A stretch of 64,000 nt of DNA from Streptomyces sp. NBC_01408 (GTDB lineage: Bacteria > Actinomycetota > Actinomycetes > Streptomycetales > Streptomycetaceae). A program made the position numbers and the translations under genes. Of the stretch, positions 1-7,710 are shown piece by piece (positions within the stretch are counted from its first letter, which is position 1; each line of letters begins with the position of its first letter). A model generated the notes under the pieces. The model did no database searches, had not been told where the DNA came from, and saw only the letters and a list, made by a program, of their open reading frames with translations. The stretch is taken from positions 372,001 to 436,000 of the forward strand of contig NZ_JAPEPJ010000002.1 of the NCBI RefSeq assembly GCF_026340255.1, read 5' to 3'.

Positions 1-168
1 ACGGCAGGGCTGATCGCCACGGCCCTCGGCGGACTGGTCGCGGCCACCGCCGACGGTGGCCTCGGCACCGGCAACGGACTGGGCGGGGCCTACGTGGCCC
101 TGCTGCTGGGACTGATCGGCACAGCCCTCGGCGGGCGGGCCCTGTCCCGCTCCCGCCACACCGGCTGA
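1..168 (+). CDS. C-terminal end of a small glycine-rich membrane protein (DUF6223-like), cut by window start
   Basis: An open frame enters from the left edge and stops at a TGA after 55 residues. The visible part is two hydrophobic Gly/Ala/Leu-rich membrane segments separated by a loop reading TADGGLGTGNGLGG, and it ends in a basic tail (RALSRSRHTG). This alternation of membrane helices and a GTGNG-type loop resembles the small Streptomyces membrane family DUF6223, which has no known function. The start codon lies outside the window, so length and regulation cannot be judged. Confidence 0.55.
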   Translation, partial: TAGLIATALGGLVAATADGGLGTGNGLGGAYVALLLGLIGTALGGRALSRSRHTG

Positions 169-271
169 CCACCGCGGTTACGCCCTGCGGACGGCGGGCG
201 CCGCAGGGGCGGATCGCAGTGTGTTCAGGCGCCGGCTGCCTGCCTGATCAGGTCGGCTACGGCGTCGGGCA

Positions 272-369
272 CCGGCGGCCGGATCCGAGGCCCCGGACGA
301 GATGCGCCGTACCCGGTCACGCACGACGACGCGCGAGGTGCTGCACGAGCAGCGCCGTCCGCTGTCCGC
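272..369. repeat. 98-bp dispersed repeat, copy A
   Basis: This stretch matches 26474-26571 in the same orientation with only three differences by eye. It lies in the 264 bp between the membrane protein and the glycolipid-binding gene. On the minus strand one frame reads TALLVQHLARRRA and then stops (TGA here, TAA in the other copy), so both copies could be the duplicated 3' end of a gene. The source gene is not recognisable. The rest of the interval shows nothing convincing. Confidence 0.75.
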
Positions 370-441
370 CGCGGACGCGACCTGTGAACACGCCGCCGGC
401 AGCCGGACCCCGGGCAGCGCGCGGGCGGATACCGTGACGGC

Positions 442-1017
442 ATGAGCGGATCCCGGCGCCTCGCGCGCACCTGGGAAATCTTCCCCGGCTCGGGCTACTC
501 GACCGCGTGGGTCGACCTCGCCCGGGGCACCCTGACCGCGCGCGGACGCGCTGTTGCTCTGGCCCCCGAGCCGTACTGGCTGACGTACACGCTCGAAACC
601 TCCGACGGCTACGTGACCTCGCGCCTCCACGTCACGGTCGAGACGGCGGCATCGACCCGGGAGTCGGACCTGCGCAACGACTCCGGACGCTGGACCGTGG
701 ACGGCGCGTACCGCCCCGATCTCGACGGTGCGCTCGACTGCGACCTGGGCCTCTGCCCGCTCACCAACACCATGCCCGTGCTCCGCCACGGCCTGCATCG
801 GCGGCCCGGAACCGGACCGCACCACTTCCTGATGGCCTGGGTCTCCGTCCCGGACCTCGCCGTCAGCGCGAACCGGCAGACGTACACGCATCTCGCGCGC
901 GCAGGGCACGGCGCGCGCGTCCGCTACGAGTCCGGCGGCTTCCGCGCGGACGTCGGCTTCGATGACGACGGCCTGGTCATGGACTACCCGTCCCTGGCGG
1001 CCCCGCTCACCGCATGA
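442..1017 (+). CDS. Putative glycolipid-binding domain protein
   Basis: A 191-residue soluble protein with no signal peptide. The whole length matches the pattern of the bacterial 'putative glycolipid-binding' family (PF06475): an early WEIFPGSGYS segment, a central region with SDLRNDSGRWTVDG and DLDGALDCDLGLCPLTNTMPVLR, and a final FRADVGFDDDGLVMDYPSL. The family has a beta-sandwich-like fold and no proven physiological role. The ATG start gives the usual length. It stands alone, with convergent SDR downstream. Function beyond the family is unknown. Confidence 0.8.
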   Translation: MSGSRRLARTWEIFPGSGYSTAWVDLARGTLTARGRAVALAPEPYWLTYTLETSDGYVTSRLHVTVETAASTRESDLRNDSGRWTVDGAYRPDLDGALDCDLGLCPLTNTMPVLRHGLHRRPGTGPHHFLMAWVSVPDLAVSANRQTYTHLARAGHGARVRYESGGFRADVGFDDDGLVMDYPSLAAPLTA

Positions 1018-1173
1018 CGTGCTCGGTCCGGGTGTGGTCCAGGAGGCCGCACACGGAGAGGTCACTGCCGTGCTGCGGGTGGTGCGGGAGCAGGGTGGGA
1101 ACGGCCCGGGTGATGGCCGGCCGCGGTGCCCGGACCTGCAGTCGGCGCAGCAGCTCCTCGTACATCCGGGCGG

Positions 1174-1908
1174 TCACCGGGCACTCGCAGCAGGACGTAC
1201 GACGATCTCGTTGACGTCGACCTCGGCCGGCTGGGCGACGGCATAGGCAATGGCCTCGGCGATGGCGGACGCCGGCAGCGCCACGGCCCGATAGGCCTTC
1301 ATGGCCTCCCTCGCGGCAGGATCGGAGATCCCGTCGGCCAGCTCGGACCCGGTCACGCCCGGAGAGACCAGAGTGACCCGGACGGAGCCGTCCGACTCCT
1401 GGCGCAGCCCTTCGGATATGGCTCGGACGGCGAACTTGGTGGCGCAGTAGACAGCCGCAGTGGGCGACACCTCGTACGCACCGACGGAGGCGACGTTCAC
1501 GAAGTGGCCGCCGCCCTGGGCGCGCATCACGGGCAGGGCGGCGGCGATCCCGTGCAGCACACCCCGCACGTTCACGTCGATCATCCGGTCCCACTCGTCG
1601 ACCTTCAGCGCGTCCAGCGGCGAGAGGGGCATCACCCCGGCGTTGTTGACCATCACGTCCATTCGGCCGTAATGCTCCCGGGCGGCGGCCACGAAGGCCC
1701 GTACATCGGCGGCGTCAGTGACATCCAGCCGCTGGAAGGCCGCGGTGCCACCTGCCTCATCGATCTCCCGGCTCAGCGCGTCGAGCCGATCGGTGCGCCG
1801 CGCGCCCAGGAACAACCGGTGGCCGTCGGCAGCGAGCCGCCGAGCCGTCGCCTCCCCGATCCCGCTGCTGGCTCCGGTAATGGCCACGACCTTGGCTTCG
1901 TTCCTCAT
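1174..1908 (-). CDS. SDR-family oxidoreductase
   Basis: A 244-residue classical short-chain dehydrogenase/reductase. It has the N-terminal nucleotide-binding glycine motif (TGASSGIG, residues about 9-16), NNAG near residue 86, the catalytic serine region and the YxxxK signature (YCATK, around residue 150). The spacing of the glycine motif and the arginines after the second strand (GARRTDR) suggest NADP(H) preference, which is an inference. The longer open frame upstream runs into the divergent regulator, so the ATG at 1908 (MRNEAKVV) is the sensible start. It is divergent from the XRE regulator at 2032, which probably controls it; the substrate is unknown. Confidence 0.88.
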   Translation of the reverse strand: MRNEAKVVAITGASSGIGEATARRLAADGHRLFLGARRTDRLDALSREIDEAGGTAAFQRLDVTDAADVRAFVAAAREHYGRMDVMVNNAGVMPLSPLDALKVDEWDRMIDVNVRGVLHGIAAALPVMRAQGGGHFVNVASVGAYEVSPTAAVYCATKFAVRAISEGLRQESDGSVRVTLVSPGVTGSELADGISDPAAREAMKAYRAVALPASAIAEAIAYAVAQPAEVDVNEIVVRPAASAR

Positions 1909-2031
1909 ACCTGCCCTACTCCTCGTTCGAAACGGATGACTCCGCCCGACCGAGTCTGTGCAAGCGGCAGCCGGCCAACCAGGACGCACCACACCCAGGC
2001 AGCACACCTCCCCACCCCCTAGCCTGTGGCC

Positions 2032-2874
2032 ATGACCGTGACCGGCAATCTCCTCGGAGAGTTCCTCCGCGCGCGCAGGGCGGCCCTGGAGCCGCAGGAC
2101 GTCGGCATGGTGAGTCACGGCGTACGCAGGGTCGCCGGCCTGCGCCGCGAAGAGGTCGCCGACCTGGCCGGAGTGAACGCGGACTACTACGCCCGGCTGG
2201 AGCAGGGCCGCGAACGCCATCCCTCGCCCCAAGTCCTCGACGCCCTCGGCAGGGCCCTGCGCCTGGCTCCCGACACCCACGCCCACCTGCACCGGCTGGC
2301 CGGCACACCCCCGGCCGACCGGCCGGCCACCGACCGGATCAGCCCGGCCCTCCGCCAACTCCTGGACGGCTTCTCGGACGCCCCGGCGTTCGTCATCAAC
2401 GCGACCCTGGACATCCTGGCGGCCAACCCCCGTGCGGAGGCTCTGCATTCACCGTTCGCGCCGGCGGACAACCTGGCGCGTATGGTCTTCCTCGACCCGG
2501 CGGGCCGGCACTTCTACACCGACTGGACCTCCACGGCCCGGGCCACCGCGGCCCACCTGCGGCAGACCTCCGGCATCACACCGGACGACCCGCGCCTGCG
2601 GTCTCTCGTCCACACCCTGACCGCCCACAGCCCGGACTTCACCCGCCTCTGGACCACCCACGACGTCCTGGGCAAAACCCAGGACACCAAGCACCTGCAC
2701 CACCCGTCGGTCGGCCCCCTGACCGTGACTTACCAATCCTTCGACGTCCGCGCCGCCCCGGGCCAACAACTCATCGTCTACCAACCCGTCCCCGACACCC
2801 TCACCGCCGAAGCCCTCTTCCGGATCGCCACCCGAACCGCGGGGCTCCTACCTGGTGACGCTGCCGAGCCATAA
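2032..2874 (+). CDS. XRE-family regulator with MmyB-like ligand-binding domain
   Basis: A 280-residue transcription factor. Residues 1-75 form an HTH_XRE domain (LGEFLRARRAAL; VADLAGVNADYYARLEQGR), and residues about 100-270 match the MmyB-like/PAS-type ligand domain common in Streptomyces. A GTG lies two codons upstream (2026); ATG at 2032 is preferred. Regulators of this class usually sit divergent to an SDR or oxidoreductase gene and control it, exactly the arrangement here, so the 123-bp spacer should hold the operator. The last 27 bp overlap the convergent helicase gene. Confidence 0.9.
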   Translation: MTVTGNLLGEFLRARRAALEPQDVGMVSHGVRRVAGLRREEVADLAGVNADYYARLEQGRERHPSPQVLDALGRALRLAPDTHAHLHRLAGTPPADRPATDRISPALRQLLDGFSDAPAFVINATLDILAANPRAEALHSPFAPADNLARMVFLDPAGRHFYTDWTSTARATAAHLRQTSGITPDDPRLRSLVHTLTAHSPDFTRLWTTHDVLGKTQDTKHLHHPSVGPLTVTYQSFDVRAAPGQQLIVYQPVPDTLTAEALFRIATRTAGLLPGDAAEP

Positions 2875-4896
2875 CAGGTCACGAGCCCGGGTCATCGCCA
2901 CGAAGAGCTGACTGCGCATCAGTTCCTCACGCTCCCGGGCCGTCGCCGACGCCTCCGTACCGCCCGCCGTGTCGGACTGCGTCCCGTTCGAGAGCACCGC
3001 ATCGTGCTGGGGCAGGAAGACGTTCTTGAACTCCAGGCCCTTGGCCCTGCGGTAGGTGCCCAGCTTCACCGCGTCGACGGCACGGCCGTCGTAGTGCTCC
3101 AACTGGCACACCGGGATGCCCGCCTGGGTGAGCAGCCGCTGGTAGTGGCCGATGGCGCGCATGGAGGGGCACAGCAGGGCGGTGTCGGCAAGCGCACCAT
3201 CGGACAGGGAGCGCAGGGCGTCCAGAAGTTCCCTGTCGTGGGCGTCCACCGTGGGTCCGGTGACGCGTACGACGTCCCCGTCGTGGTACGTGAGGTCGAC
3301 ATCGCGGCGGCCCGGGGTCCGCACGCCGTCGAGATCCTCGAAGGCATCGTCGGCCACGACGGTGAGGGCCGCGTCCAGGATCTGCTTGCTGTTGCGGTAG
3401 TTGGTGCGCAACACCTGTCCGCGGTCGCCGCGGATGTCGATGGCCGCGTCGGTGAGGCGGAAGCCGCCCGGGTACACAGTCTGCTGGCCGTCACCGACTA
3501 GCAGCAGACCGTTGGGTACGTCACCGACGAGCGCGTGCAGGAGGCGCACGCCGACAAGTGTGAGGTCCTGGACCTCGTCCACGATGACGGCCCCGTACGG
3601 GGGCTGCTCGCGCCGGCGTGACGCTTCGGCCAGGGCGAGGGAGAGGACGTCGTTGAAGTCGTGGACGCCGCGCACGCTGCGCAGCGATTCATACGCCTCG
3701 TACAGCTCCCACACCGACTGCCGGTGCGTACGGTGCAGGCTCGCTTTCCTCCGCCGCCTGGGGACGGTCGCGTACTCCTCGAAGCTGGTGAGGCCTCGCC
3801 CCTTGATGACGTAGTCGATCTCTTCGTGCCAGTAGGTGGGGGTCGGGTCGAGCTCGGCCAGCCGGCTCTCGCGGCCGACGTGTTTCCAGGCGAGGCTGAA
3901 GGCGGTCTCGGCCTTGTCTCCGTGCAGTCGCACCGGTACGCCCCGCTCCTGCAAGAACTCCTGTGCCCAGGAGTGGAGGCTGCGGAAGTCCACTCGGTCG
4001 GCGACGGCCGGGGCCATGGTCCTGAGGAAGGTGCTCTGCACACGGGGCAGGTTGCTGGCGAAGGTGACGTACAGGACGCGGCCGTTCGTCCGCCTGGCCA
4101 GGTAGGCCGCACGGTGCAGGGCAACGACCGTCTTGCCTGTACCCGCCGGTCCGCTGATGCGTGCCGGGCCCGACCAGTTGCGGCGCACCAGTGCTACCTG
4201 ATCGGGGTGGAGGAAGGTCATCCACTGCTCGATCGGCGCCCGCATCGCCTCCTTCAAGGCCGCGTCACGCAGCCCTTCCAGGTCGAACAGCCCATCTGAG
4301 GAGCTTTGTCGGTGGCGCTCGGGCGCCGACAGCACCTGCTGGTCGACCGCCGACCCCGCATAGTCCGGGAACACCCGCTCGAGATGATCGGCGATCGCCC
4401 GGACCGACTCCAGCCGCAGCCGGTGCCGCTGCGACAGCAGCACCGGGCCGATCTCGTGCTCACCCAGGAGCCGTATCCGGCCGAGGCCTGCGTCGAAACG
4501 CTGTCCGGCAAACACCATGAGCGGCTGGACCGCCACTGGTGACAATCCGAGGGACGCCACCGCGCTCTCGGCAGCCTTCGTGGCGGCGAGCAGCTGGGCC
4601 GCGTGTTCGTCCCTCGGCTCGCTGCCGGCTGTGACGTCGATGACGAAGACACCGCCGGGCCCCACCAGGAGCATGTCCGCCCTGGCGGTCCGCGTCCCGG
4701 ACCATTGCCGGTCGACGAGCAACCGCCAGCCGCGCGCGGTCAGTACCAACAGCTGGGCGAGAACCCGCTGCTCGCCCTCGCCGGCTGCTTCCCACCGCAG
4801 GGCCTGCCGGCGAGCAGCCTGCCACTGCTCGCGGAGTAACCGCTCCTGCCGCCGCGCGTCCTGCGCCTGCTGCGAAGCTGCACCGCCTGCCCCCAT
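2848..4896 (-). CDS. NERD-domain UvrD/Rep-like helicase
   Basis: A 682-residue protein. A predicted coiled N-terminus (residues 1-35) precedes a NERD domain (about 40-165, a nuclease-related fold), then a superfamily 1 helicase core: Walker A GPAGTGKT near residue 248, the Walker B/DEAD-equivalent VDEVQD near 438, LVGDGQQTVY (motif III), an YRNSKQI motif, and the C-terminal RAKGLEFKNVFL and VAMTRARD motifs V-VI. Such proteins unwind DNA or RNA using ATP and are thought to act in DNA repair or phage defence; the precise role is unknown. It is transcribed alone and its 3' end overlaps the convergent XRE gene. Confidence 0.9.
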   Translation of the reverse strand: MGAGGAASQQAQDARRQERLLREQWQAARRQALRWEAAGEGEQRVLAQLLVLTARGWRLLVDRQWSGTRTARADMLLVGPGGVFVIDVTAGSEPRDEHAAQLLAATKAAESAVASLGLSPVAVQPLMVFAGQRFDAGLGRIRLLGEHEIGPVLLSQRHRLRLESVRAIADHLERVFPDYAGSAVDQQVLSAPERHRQSSSDGLFDLEGLRDAALKEAMRAPIEQWMTFLHPDQVALVRRNWSGPARISGPAGTGKTVVALHRAAYLARRTNGRVLYVTFASNLPRVQSTFLRTMAPAVADRVDFRSLHSWAQEFLQERGVPVRLHGDKAETAFSLAWKHVGRESRLAELDPTPTYWHEEIDYVIKGRGLTSFEEYATVPRRRRKASLHRTHRQSVWELYEAYESLRSVRGVHDFNDVLSLALAEASRRREQPPYGAVIVDEVQDLTLVGVRLLHALVGDVPNGLLLVGDGQQTVYPGGFRLTDAAIDIRGDRGQVLRTNYRNSKQILDAALTVVADDAFEDLDGVRTPGRRDVDLTYHDGDVVRVTGPTVDAHDRELLDALRSLSDGALADTALLCPSMRAIGHYQRLLTQAGIPVCQLEHYDGRAVDAVKLGTYRRAKGLEFKNVFLPQHDAVLSNGTQSDTAGGTEASATAREREELMRSQLFVAMTRARDLLWLGSVTR

Positions 4897-5070
4897 ACCA
4901 AGCCCCCCTCGTACACGGAGTAGCGATCATAGGACGGAACGCAACCGGAACGGCAGGGCGCATGCCGGACCGGCAGTGGCCGGCGTCGGTGATCTCGCCA
5001 GCGTCGACGGCGCCCACCCGAACCTGCCGTGCGCAGCCCTCCTCGTCCGGGTAGGGCTGGTCCACAGCGG

Positions 5071-5298
5071 CTTCTTGAGGACGGAGACGATCAGCATCAT
5101 GCCCAGCAGCAGGAAGATGACGTTCCAGTCGATCCCGGCCACGTCGGAGAAGAACGCGTGCTCCGGGCTCGTCGCGCCGATCAGCAGCATGACGACCGCG
5201 CCGCCCAGGGCCGCGGTGACCCGGTGGACCTTCTCCGTGGCGATCAGCACGTAAACGGTCGCGAACACCGCCACGGCCAGCCACGCGGTGACGCTCAC
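5071..5298 (-). pseudogene. Truncated SLC13/ArsB-type anion transporter (N-terminal fragment)
   Basis: From a GTG at 5298 the minus strand encodes about 76 residues clearly like the start of SLC13-family permeases: two membrane helices (WLAVAVFATVYVLIA, GAVVMLLIGA) and the characteristic GIDWNVIFLLLGMMLIVSVLKK. Full-length members have over 400 residues. After LKK the similarity ends abruptly in a Pro/Arg-rich reading (frame stops at 4927). The protein would lack all transport helices beyond the first three, so this is a remnant. Confidence 0.8.
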
Positions 5299-5735
5299 GG
5301 CGGGCCCGCCCAGCAGATGCGGGGGTGACGCTGAGACTGGGGCAGGGTCGTCATCGGCGCGGCTCCGTTCACAGGTGCTGCCGCGAGCATCCGCGCTCCA
5401 CGAGGGCCTCCCCGAACAAAAGGTGCTCCGGACCCCCACCATCACCTGGCGCCCCCGCCCGGCGCATCGGGGCCAGCACCCATTTTCACGGCCCCTGAAC
5501 GGAGTGACCTTCCCTCGACAGCCCGTACCGCTTCCACCCCGTAACCACCACAACGCGACAACCGGAAAGCAGTCGCGCAAAGGAACGTTGCAGTATCGGG
5601 CGTGAGGGATCATTTTCCGCCGAATACCCGATGCCCCTGCCTTCCTGATGGCCCGTGGGTAGCGTCTGTGGTGATCACCCGGCCGGAGGAACGAAGCCGG
5701 CCCGGGGCCGTCGAGAGCCGAGGGAGCGAGTACTG
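5299..5735. other. Intergenic region upstream of the roadblock gene
   Basis: A 437-bp gap. The open frame continuing upstream of the transporter fragment has no family resemblance. The last part before the roadblock gene contains a purine-rich ribosome-binding site (AGGGAGCGAG) 5 bp before its ATG. No terminator hairpin or repeat stands out. Confidence 0.5.
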
Positions 5736-6110
5736 ATGGTGAGTGTGGAGACGTCTCTGAAGGAGGCGATGACCTCGATCGAGGGGAGCATGGGGGCCGC
5801 GCTGGTCGATTACACGAGCGGCATGGCCCTGGGAACGCTGGGCGGAGGCAAGGATCTCGATCTGTCGGTGGCCGCAGCGGGGAACACTGATGTGATCAGG
5901 GCGAAGACCCGCACCATGGAGATGCTGGGCATCAAGGACGACATCGAGGATGTGCTGATCACCCTCGGCGGTCAGTACCACCTCATTCGGTTGCTCAAGG
6001 GCCGAGGGGGGAACGGCCTCTTCCTGTACATCGTCCTGGACAAGGAGAGGTCGAACCTGGCCATGGCCCGGCACCAGCTCAAGCGCATCGAGGCGGATCT
6101 GGAGCTGTAG
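5736..6110 (+). CDS. Roadblock/LC7-domain protein (MglB-like)
   Basis: A 124-residue single-domain protein. The roadblock/LC7 fold is suggested by the SLKEAMTSIEGSMGAALVDY opening, the central helix VIRAKTRTMEMLG, and the ending LFLYIVLDKERSNLAMARHQL. Family members bind small Ras-like GTPases; in Streptomyces they normally sit in conservons with a sensor, a DUF742 protein and a GTPase. None of those partners is present, so this is an orphan copy. The internal ATG at 5736, preceded by a good ribosome-binding site, is preferred to the ATG-like start 81 bp upstream. Confidence 0.88.
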   Translation: MVSVETSLKEAMTSIEGSMGAALVDYTSGMALGTLGGGKDLDLSVAAAGNTDVIRAKTRTMEMLGIKDDIEDVLITLGGQYHLIRLLKGRGGNGLFLYIVLDKERSNLAMARHQLKRIEADLEL

Positions 6111-6145
6111 CTGTCTTCCTGCTCCCCGGCTCCGCGCGCCCACAA

Positions 6146-6163
6146 GTTGAAGAAATCTTCAAC
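6146..6163. promoter_or_regulatory. Candidate ArsR/SmtB operator dyad
   Basis: A perfect inverted repeat, GTTGAAGA-AA-TCTTCAAC, lies 133 bp before the ArsR-type gene. TTGAA-type dyads of this kind are typical binding sites for ArsR/SmtB repressors. A second dyad, ATCACAT-CAGA-ATGTGAT (6166-6183), follows directly. Both would fit autoregulation of the downstream gene; this is inferred from position and symmetry. Confidence 0.6.
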
Positions 6164-6295
6164 TCATCACATCAGAATGTGATCAGCCCAGGGGCGCGCC
6201 GGGGCCGGGGCCGGGAGGATGGTGGTGCATCGAGGATCCAGCAGGTCTGGTTGACGGCCCATTGAATGGTCGAACCCGGGTGGGAGTGTTGTCGC

Positions 6296-6655
6296 ATGCA
6301 GGTGCCGCTGTACCAGGCCAAGGCGGAGTTCTTCCGCATGCTCGGGCATCCCGTCCGCATCCGGGTACTGGAACTACTTCAGGACGGCCCTGTACCCGTA
6401 CGCGAGCTGCTGAACGAGATCGAGATCGAACCGTCCAACCTCTCCCAACAGCTCGCGGTACTGCGCCGATCCGGCATCGTGGTCTCCATCCGTGAAGGTT
6501 CCACGGTCAGTTACGCCCTCGCCGGTGGTGACGTGGCAGAACTCCTGCGGGCCGCACGGCGCATCCTCACCGAGCTACTGGCCGGGCAGAGCGAGTTGCT
6601 CGCTGAGCTTCGACACGCCGACACCCCGGTACACACGGGTCCGCCGACGCGATGA
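6296..6655 (+). CDS. ArsR/SmtB-family transcriptional regulator
   Basis: A 119-residue winged-helix repressor. It opens with the MQVPLYQAKAEFFRMLGHPVRI pattern typical of one actinobacterial subgroup (18 of these residues cover helix 1 and 2), then the recognition helix region EPSNLSQQLAVLRRSGIV and the wing REGSTVSYAL. No cysteine-based metal site of the classical ELCVCDL type is visible, so the signal may not be a metal. In my recollection this subgroup often sits beside SulP anion transporters; here no transporter follows, although a broken SLC13 gene lies 1 kb upstream. Start chosen at the internal ATG. Confidence 0.88.
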   Translation: MQVPLYQAKAEFFRMLGHPVRIRVLELLQDGPVPVRELLNEIEIEPSNLSQQLAVLRRSGIVVSIREGSTVSYALAGGDVAELLRAARRILTELLAGQSELLAELRHADTPVHTGPPTR

Positions 6656-6707
6656 CGGGCCCAGTCTTCGTTGACTGGGACCGCGCGAAATCCCGGACGG
6701 ACAACCG

Positions 6708-7598
6708 TCAGGTGGGATGGGTGTCGTCGTGTTGGAGGGCGGTGCGGACGCCGGTGACGACCACGGCGATCAGGCAGAGGGCGATGACGGTTTCGGCCCA
6801 CAGGAAGGCGAACCAGTCCATCACGCAGCCGATCGGGGGTGTGCCGGGGGCGTTGTTGCGGAAGGCCGAGAGGGCGAACAGGGTGGCGGCCATCCAGCCG
6901 AGGGCGGCCCAGACCAGGCCCTCTCCGCGGGTCGTCAGGTACCAGGCCCCGATGAGCACGGACGCCGCCAGCGCCCACATCACGGCCATCATGAAGACCA
7001 CGAAGACGAGCAGGCTGCCCGATCGGGCCAGCCCCAGCGCCACGCCGGCAGCCTCTTGCTCGGGCGAGGTGGGTGTCGCGGAGATCGAGAAGAGCGTGTC
7101 GCTGTTGGAGAACAGCATCCGCACCGGCACCTGCTTGCCATCCAGCTGGGCCCAGAACTCGATGTCGGTCTCGTAGGTATCGAACGGGTAGTCGCTGATC
7201 GATCCGTCCGTGATCGCGACCTGCACGTCTCTGGTCGTGAGCCGCTCGTGCGCCTTGAACTCCAGGTCGCCGAGGGTCTGGGCGGAGGTCTGGAGGCTGA
7301 GATCAGCCACTGGGGCGGTCCCCTCCTCCTCGCCGAGGGTCCCGCGCGCGGTGACCCGGACCCGCAGTGCCAGCTCTCTGGCCGCGGCGTCGACGCGTTG
7401 GACGTTGGCCTCCACGTCCACCCGGTCGGTGACTTGGGATCCGACCGTGTGGACCGTATCGAGCGCCTGTCGCTCGGTGAACTGCAGCCACGACCCCACG
7501 GCCACCGCCACCACGATGAGGACCGCGATGGGAAGCAGGACCGGCAGGATCGAGGCCCCGGAGCGGCGTGGGTGACGTGAGTCCCAGGTTGGGGCCAT
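6708..7598 (-). CDS. DUF4436-family membrane protein
   Basis: A 296-residue protein with an N-terminal membrane anchor (residues about 15-40), an extracytoplasmic domain of about 150 residues (including SISDYPFDTYETDIEFWAQ), and three further C-terminal membrane segments. The FDTY motif and the architecture match DUF4436. Function is unknown. It is convergent with the ArsR gene and follows the two secreted hydrolase genes on the same strand, 112 bp downstream. Confidence 0.82.
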   Translation of the reverse strand: MAPTWDSRHPRRSGASILPVLLPIAVLIVVAVAVGSWLQFTERQALDTVHTVGSQVTDRVDVEANVQRVDAAARELALRVRVTARGTLGEEEGTAPVADLSLQTSAQTLGDLEFKAHERLTTRDVQVAITDGSISDYPFDTYETDIEFWAQLDGKQVPVRMLFSNSDTLFSISATPTSPEQEAAGVALGLARSGSLLVFVVFMMAVMWALAASVLIGAWYLTTRGEGLVWAALGWMAATLFALSAFRNNAPGTPPIGCVMDWFAFLWAETVIALCLIAVVVTGVRTALQHDDTHPT

Positions 7599-7710
7599 GG
7601 TGACTCCGACGAGGTGGGAAGGGGCACGGACACGCCCGGCCCGACGCCGGGAGCGTCCTGGTCGCCCGTCGTGGCGACCAGGACGGGGTCTCGAAGCGGA
7701 CCACGAGCGG

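Noticed and set aside
178..1065. 295-codon minus-strand frame over the glycolipid-binding gene
   Set aside because: Antisense to a conserved family protein; only its last part overlaps the 98-bp repeat.
6241..6290. GGTCGAACCCGGGTGGG as a tRNA T-arm
   Set aside because: No matching acceptor stem or anticodon arm around it; it is the leader of the ArsR gene.
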